The notes beneath the pieces were generated by a model. It was not told the DNA's origin. It saw only the letters and a list, made by a program, of their open reading frames with translations, and did no database searches. Shown here one piece after another: positions 4,771 through 9,039 of a stretch of DNA of 9,039 nt. Position 1 is the first letter of the stretch, and each line of letters starts with the position of its first letter. The stretch spans positions 8,088-17,126 of the forward strand of contig PMFP01000100.1 of NCBI GenBank assembly GCA_003155175.1. Direction: 5' to 3'. Position numbers and translations under genes: made by a program. The DNA comes from Vulcanimicrobiota bacterium (GTDB lineage: Bacteria > Vulcanimicrobiota > Vulcanimicrobiia > Vulcanimicrobiales > Vulcanimicrobiaceae).

Positions 4771-7392
4771 TTAAGCGGGGGTAGTAAGCCCCTCCCGGCG
4801 AGCGAGCTGGGCAACTTCCTCCCTAGACCGGCAGCCAAGCTTGCGATTGATGGCTTTGAGATGAAACTTCACGGTATTCGGCGACATCTTCAAGGTGTTC
4901 GCCAGACTCTCGGTCCCGGTCGTGTCTGTAAGGGCCAATACCAGTCTTAGTTCGGCGTTTGTAAGGGCACTTAGGGGCTCCGTCGCTGCTGAGGCTAGCG
5001 GAAGGGCCCTGATGAGGCGGCTCACACCGCCGAACCCCAACCCGCTCAGCGAATCCAATTTGGCATCGAGATCCTCGCGCAGAAGATGGGTCCTCGCTGT
5101 TATGTAGAGTGCGCGGAGAGCCCGAGCGAGGGCAATGAAGCGCGGGCCGACCTTCGGCGAACAGCGATCGAGTTCTCTCAAATGCTTCTCGGCCGAACGT
5201 TCTCGCCTGAGGAGGAGCGCAGTCAACGCGAGTGTAGCGTGGGTTCGCGCAACGCGTTTCACGGACGGTTCCTGACTTCTCTCAGCCAATGAAGTGCGCG
5301 CTGACATGAACGATCTCTCTGCTTCTGCGCTCCGGCCAGCGGCAGCGGCGTACAAAGACGATTCGGCGTGACGTAACGCTCGGCGTTGTGCGGTTAACTG
5401 CAGGGGCGCCGTCCCTTCGAGAATGGCGTAGGCCTCGGCGAAATCGCCCGCAATCGCCGCCCGCATTGCAAGAGCCGGCGCTACGGCCTCCGTTTTCCAA
5501 TGTATAACGAGGGACTCATATTTTCTCAGTCTCGTATCGAGGTGCTCGATGGCGGGTACATTCCAGCTGTCGACTTGCGCGTCGTATTCCCCCGCGATAG
5601 CGAAAAACGTGAAAATGGTCTCGCCGGAAAGGGCCGCGGAGCGTTCTAAGTGCCCGAGCAATGAGAGAGCGGCGGCCATGTCGTCCCGGTCGACACTCAT
5701 GTTGTAGAGTTGCGACAGCACCCTAGATACTATGTGGTGCAGGTTATTGGCCTGAGCTATTTCGAGGGCTAGGTTCATGGTGCGTTCGGCCGATGCGAGA
5801 TCGCCCGCCCGAAACGCCAGCGTTCCGGCCCGATGCTGGACTAGTCCCCACGCGTATGGGTCGTCGACGTTGGCACCGATATTTAAGGCGCGGTACATGA
5901 TGCGATTGCCCCTGGTCTCATCACCGCAAATGAAGGCGCCCAGAGCGAGCGCACTTAAGATCAGAGCCGCGAGACGGTCGTCATGGGGCGTTTCCGCGTC
6001 GTATTCGTCCAGGACTGCCACGACACGGGCCGGATCTCGGTTGAATAGACCGGACGCATAGCGCAATGAAAGTTGAGCGCGTTCTAGTGGCTCCTCGACC
6101 ATCTCGAGTGCGCGCTCGAATAGAACGTCGCTCCGAGAGAAGTCGCCGCGCGCAGCGGAGCAGGAAGCGCGTAGTCCCAAGAGTGTCCCATCCGTCGCTT
6201 CGGTGCCTAGCGACTGTAGCGCGTTCCAGACCGCGTCGATCCGGCCGCGCTCCGCGATGGCGATCCCGTGGGCGTGAAGTAGCCTAAAAACGCTATTCTT
6301 CTCATCGATCATCCGGTAGGCGTCGAGTGCCGAATCGAAGTCCCCACAGTTCTCGTAGGCTGTGCCCGCTCTCATCCATGCATTTCTAAATCGGTCGTCA
6401 TCGCCTTGAAGCCGTGTGAGCAAAAAATCTCGAAAGAGATCGTGATACTTGTACGCGTTGTTAGAAGCGAATTGTAAGAATGGAACGCGACCACGGAGGG
6501 ATTCGATCGTTGTCCGGGCGTTCGGGAACCCAGCGCTTCGAAGCACATCAGCGTCCAGAGTTGTAAAGACGCAGGTGTCGAGCATAAAGTCGACGTCCGA
6601 GGCCGACAGTCCGGCGAGGACCTGCTCGGCTAGGAACCCGTACATCATATCTCGGGTTGCCATCTCTAGAGAGTTGCCCGACCTTCGGGCCGTTGTCATA
6701 AGAGCAAAGGTGGCGGCTGCCGGCCATCCCTCGGTTAGTGAAATAATGCTCTCGACTTCACTGGGTTGCGCGCCTACGAGATGTGCCAGCGCTTTTAACT
6801 CCTGCGAAGTGTATGCGAGGTCGTCCTGATAGATTGGCATTGCGGCCATGCCGTATGTGATCCACGAATCAATGGGGAGAGCGCATTGCGTGCGCGCGGT
6901 TATGAGAAACTGCACGGCATTCGTCGTCTCGTCAACCAGCCGAGCCAGCAAGGTCGAAGCGCGCTTGTCGGTACTCCATGCGTGGTGAAGATCTTCGATT
7001 ACTATTAGGCCTTCGAAGCTCTCGAGGTGCGCGCTTAGCCAATAAGCCATTTGCGCGACTGGGTCCGCCGCTTTGCGAGCTTCGGCACAGGCGCCCTCAA
7101 TGGTCGACACGATGCCTGGCGTTCGCGGCGAGACCGTTTGGGCTAACAGCGTCGCGAAAGTAAAGAGATCGTCCCCGGTTGAAGCCGAGCATCGGACATA
7201 AGGTAGCGTGATATCTGCAAGCGCCTGGCTAACAGCTATTGACTTTCCCGCACCTGGGCCCGCAATGAGCAACGCGATACGCTCGGATAACGCCTCGTGA
7301 ACGAGAGCAGATACTCGCGGCCTTGGCAGCAGCCTGAAACGGAGCGGCGATCGAGTTTGCGAGGCAGCGGATGGCCCGTCTTGTGTTTCCAT
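4771..7392 (-). CDS. MalT-like LuxR-family transcriptional regulator (STAND ATPase, helical repeats, HTH)
   Basis: An 873-residue cytoplasmic regulator. The N-terminus is a STAND-type P-loop NTPase with Walker A GPGAGKS at 45-51 and Walker B LIVIEDLHHA at 129-138. The middle, roughly residues 330-790, is rich in helical hairpins of TPR type (for example AYENCGDFDSALDAYR and LAERSQEP), expected to bind an inducer or partner. The last about 64 residues are a LuxR-type helix-turn-helix: LTNAELRLVLAL, then the recognition helix MSPNTVKFHLKAINRKLGC. Family members such as MalT oligomerise on binding ATP and a ligand and then activate promoters; the ligand here is unknown. I chose ATG at 7392 because GAGGG (7402-7398) lies 5 nt before it; GTG at 7404 would add four residues and consume that site. 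It is 66 bp after the glycosidase gene and co-directional, so read-through is possible. It is the only regulator in the window, so it may control the lanthipeptide genes. Confidence 0.9.
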   Translation of the reverse strand: METQDGPSAASQTRSPLRFRLLPRPRVSALVHEALSERIALLIAGPGAGKSIAVSQALADITLPYVRCSASTGDDLFTFATLLAQTVSPRTPGIVSTIEGACAEARKAADPVAQMAYWLSAHLESFEGLIVIEDLHHAWSTDKRASTLLARLVDETTNAVQFLITARTQCALPIDSWITYGMAAMPIYQDDLAYTSQELKALAHLVGAQPSEVESIISLTEGWPAAATFALMTTARRSGNSLEMATRDMMYGFLAEQVLAGLSASDVDFMLDTCVFTTLDADVLRSAGFPNARTTIESLRGRVPFLQFASNNAYKYHDLFRDFLLTRLQGDDDRFRNAWMRAGTAYENCGDFDSALDAYRMIDEKNSVFRLLHAHGIAIAERGRIDAVWNALQSLGTEATDGTLLGLRASCSAARGDFSRSDVLFERALEMVEEPLERAQLSLRYASGLFNRDPARVVAVLDEYDAETPHDDRLAALILSALALGAFICGDETRGNRIMYRALNIGANVDDPYAWGLVQHRAGTLAFRAGDLASAERTMNLALEIAQANNLHHIVSRVLSQLYNMSVDRDDMAAALSLLGHLERSAALSGETIFTFFAIAGEYDAQVDSWNVPAIEHLDTRLRKYESLVIHWKTEAVAPALAMRAAIAGDFAEAYAILEGTAPLQLTAQRRALRHAESSLYAAAAGRSAEAERSFMSARTSLAERSQEPSVKRVARTHATLALTALLLRRERSAEKHLRELDRCSPKVGPRFIALARALRALYITARTHLLREDLDAKLDSLSGLGFGGVSRLIRALPLASAATEPLSALTNAELRLVLALTDTTGTESLANTLKMSPNTVKFHLKAINRKLGCRSREEVAQLARREGLTTPA

Positions 7393-7397
7393 TTTTG

Positions 7398-7402
7398 CCC
7401 TC
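7398..7402 (-). promoter_or_regulatory. Ribosome binding site deciding the regulator start
   Basis: GAGGG on the minus strand, 5 nt before ATG at 7392. It makes the ATG a better start than the in-frame GTG at 7404, which overlaps this site. Confidence 0.65.
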
Positions 7403-7458
7403 ACGGTTGAAGTTCCGCGCTATTCGGTCTCGGAGATGCGATTCTTGCCCGGCTGGCG

Positions 7459-9039
7459 CTAGGAGCGCCCGGCGACGACGGCCCGCAGGTTTCCAAACAC
7501 CACCGTGCCCGAGGCGATCGGGGCTTGCGGGTCGCGCACGACGTAGAGCGACGTCAGTTTGCCGGGGCCCGCGAAGCTCGCGGGGAGCCGGACGGTGACG
7601 TCTTGCCAGCCGGACGCCGCGCCGATGGGAATCGCGTCGAGCAACACCGACTCGTTGATGGCGTTGCGTAGCGAGACCCGCAGGCGCGCGTTTCCGCTCG
7701 AATCCGAAACGCGGACGCGGAAGCTGAGAGCGATCGTACCGGTGGGGAGCGGCGTTTCGAGCACGGCATAGGCGGCGCGCTCGTTCGCACCGAGCGCGTA
7801 CGAAAGAAAGACGCAGCCCGCGCACGACGAGTCCGCGCCGGATTCTCCCTGGCCGCCGGGCGGAATCGAGGAGAAGCGCGGATGCGCCGCGATGGCGACG
7901 TCGTGCGAGCCGACCGTCACGCGCACGTGCGCGCTGCGGCCCCCGATCTCCACCGACGCGGTTCCGTCGCTTTTCCCGGCGCGGAACGTGCCGTCGCCGT
8001 CGATCGCGCCGTTGCTCGCGGTCCAATGCAATTTCTCGGGAAGCGCGATCGGATACCCGGCATCGGTAAACGCGGCGGCGCTTAACTGAAGCGTGCCGCC
8101 GTCCGAGACGTTGGCGTTGGCGGGGAGAATCGCGATGCGAGCCGGCGTCGCGACGACGTCCACCGGAATCTCGCCGTGCAGCGAACCCGAGCGCAGCTGC
8201 AGCGTGCCGCTGCCGGCTTGTCGCGCGGTGAAACGTCCGTTCGCATAGGTGCCGAGCGTTGCCGGCTCGAGCGTCCCGGAGATCGGCCCGGAGCCGACGA
8301 GGTGCAGCGAGGCGTCCACCGCGCCGGAGCGCACCGCGATGGATGCACCGGGCGCGGCGCGCAGCAGCGCGGGCGATCCGATCAGGCGCACCGCGGCGGT
8401 CACGGGCGCGGTGCTGTAGGCGAAGACGCCGTCGGCAACGTTGCGCTCCTTGCCGTCCGACGGCGAGCTCTGCAGCGTCGCCGACGCATCGCCGAGCCGC
8501 CGCGCGGCCATCGCCGACGAACCGCCGCCGTCGAACGCCATGCCGTCAACCGCGCCCAGCCCGCGCATCAGTGCGGCGAACTCGGCGCGCGTCAAGCCCA
8601 CGCTCGCCGACGGCTGCCGCCCGTCAACTTCCAGAAGCAGCAGCGTTCCGTCCGGCTCGATCGCCGCGCCGGTGGAGGGAATGCGCTGCGCGTATTCGCC
8701 GCCGGACGGGCCGTTGGGATCGTCGAACCAGCTCCCGTCGCGCAAGATGAGGGGTCCGCCGCCGATGGCGCCGTCTATCGAGAGCAGCGGAACGGGCGTA
8801 AAGTCGCCGCCGGGTGCGACGATGTCGCCGGGATTGGGCAGGCTGTTCGGTCCGTACGCCTGTGAACCGACGGCGAGGTAATAGCCGGGCGGTTGCGCTT
8901 GCAGGTTGTCCACCGGCGCCGCGGCGCGGAAGCGGGCGAACGGCGGGGTACCGTCGAGCAGCGTGAGGCCGACCAGCGTGAGGTTTTCGGCAGCGGGGAC
9001 GCGTCCGAACTCGGGCGTGATGAGCGAGATGCCGCCGTG
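7459..9039 (-). CDS. Phosphodiester glycosidase (NAGPA-domain) exoprotein, C-terminal part
   Basis: The frame is open from the window edge to TAG at 7461-7459, giving 526 residues of a longer protein; its start is outside the window. The first about 210 residues are the C-terminal half of a NAGPA (phosphodiester glycosidase) domain: HGGISLITPEFG at the edge, an SIDGAIGGGPLILRDG segment, LLLLEVDGRQ, and the catalytic-region motif VDGMAFDGGGSSAM (DGGGSS at about 170-175), then RNVADGVFAY. NAGPA-type enzymes cleave sugar phosphodiesters; in bacteria the substrates are usually cell-surface or exopolysaccharide structures, and this one is not known. Residues about 205-378 look like two bacterial Ig-like (Big2-type) modules, and 380-526 like a beta-sandwich of carbohydrate-binding type. 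The protein is presumably exported, but the signal peptide is not in view. Base composition is clearly higher in GC than the genes to its left, and nothing ties it functionally to the lanthipeptide genes. Confidence 0.88.
   Translation of the reverse strand, partial: HGGISLITPEFGRVPAAENLTLVGLTLLDGTPPFARFRAAAPVDNLQAQPPGYYLAVGSQAYGPNSLPNPGDIVAPGGDFTPVPLLSIDGAIGGGPLILRDGSWFDDPNGPSGGEYAQRIPSTGAAIEPDGTLLLLEVDGRQPSASVGLTRAEFAALMRGLGAVDGMAFDGGGSSAMAARRLGDASATLQSSPSDGKERNVADGVFAYSTAPVTAAVRLIGSPALLRAAPGASIAVRSGAVDASLHLVGSGPISGTLEPATLGTYANGRFTARQAGSGTLQLRSGSLHGEIPVDVVATPARIAILPANANVSDGGTLQLSAAAFTDAGYPIALPEKLHWTASNGAIDGDGTFRAGKSDGTASVEIGGRSAHVRVTVGSHDVAIAAHPRFSSIPPGGQGESGADSSCAGCVFLSYALGANERAAYAVLETPLPTGTIALSFRVRVSDSSGNARLRVSLRNAINESVLLDAIPIGAASGWQDVTVRLPASFAGPGKLTSLYVVRDPQAPIASGTVVFGNLRAVVAGRS

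Noticed and set aside
4433..4950. Two small plus-strand frames (78 and 75 residues) across the intergenic region
   Set aside because: No ribosome binding site or recognisable motif was found, and both overlap supported minus-strand genes at an end.
7229..8026. Arg-rich 265-residue minus-strand frame
   Set aside because: It overlaps the glycosidase and regulator genes in another frame, and its Arg/Ala-rich composition is typical of an out-of-frame reading of GC-rich coding DNA.
8176..8865. Long plus-strand frames opposite the glycosidase gene
   Set aside because: They are antisense to a well-supported NAGPA-domain gene, have Arg/Ala/Pro-biased composition, and show no motif.

Overview
The window is high-GC bacterial DNA in which every gene I can support lies on the minus strand, so the genes read from high to low coordinates. 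No rRNA, tRNA, CRISPR array or transposase is visible. The organism cannot be fixed from sequence alone. A very GC-rich background gene, a MalT/LuxR-type STAND regulator and GGAG-type ribosome binding sites suggest a high-GC soil-type lineage. An Eremiobacterota-, Actinobacteria- or Chloroflexi-like source would fit, but this is only a weak guess.

Region by region, in transcription order. (1) 9039-7459 is the 3' part of a phosphodiester glycosidase (NAGPA-type) exoprotein gene with Ig-like and beta-sandwich modules; its 5' end is outside the window. (2) 7392-4771 is a large MalT-like regulator with an N-terminal P-loop ATPase, a helical-repeat middle and a C-terminal LuxR helix-turn-helix. 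(3) 4770-4456 is a non-coding stretch of about 315 bases with hairpins and repeated GTGAC half-sites. (4) 4455-3679 is a small secreted protein of unknown function whose start codon is problematic. (5) 3619-3425 is a 64-residue Cys/Ser/Thr-rich peptide that I read as a lanthipeptide precursor (LanA). (6) A perfect 12-bp hairpin follows it. (7) 3353-2112 is a LanC cyclase with all three zinc ligands. (8) 2115-385 is an ABC exporter without a peptidase domain (LanT-like). (9) 385-1 is the first 128 codons of a LanB-type dehydratase, which runs off the window.

Items 5 to 9 form a class I lanthipeptide biosynthetic operon in the order A-C-T-B. In this scheme LanB would dehydrate Ser/Thr of the precursor, LanC would close thioether rings with its seven cysteines, and the ABC protein would export the product. 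lanC/lanT overlap by 4 nt (GTGA) and lanT/lanB by 1 nt (TGATG), so the three processing genes are probably translationally coupled. The hairpin after lanA, with a fresh ribosome binding site before lanC, is the arrangement expected where precursor mRNA is made in excess of enzyme mRNA. No leader protease, LanFEG immunity transporter or LanRK two-component system is visible. The MalT-like regulator just upstream is a candidate controller, and the secreted protein directly before lanA is a candidate accessory or immunity factor; both roles are inferences from position. Base composition falls sharply leftward of about 7459, which is compatible with the lanthipeptide region having been acquired.
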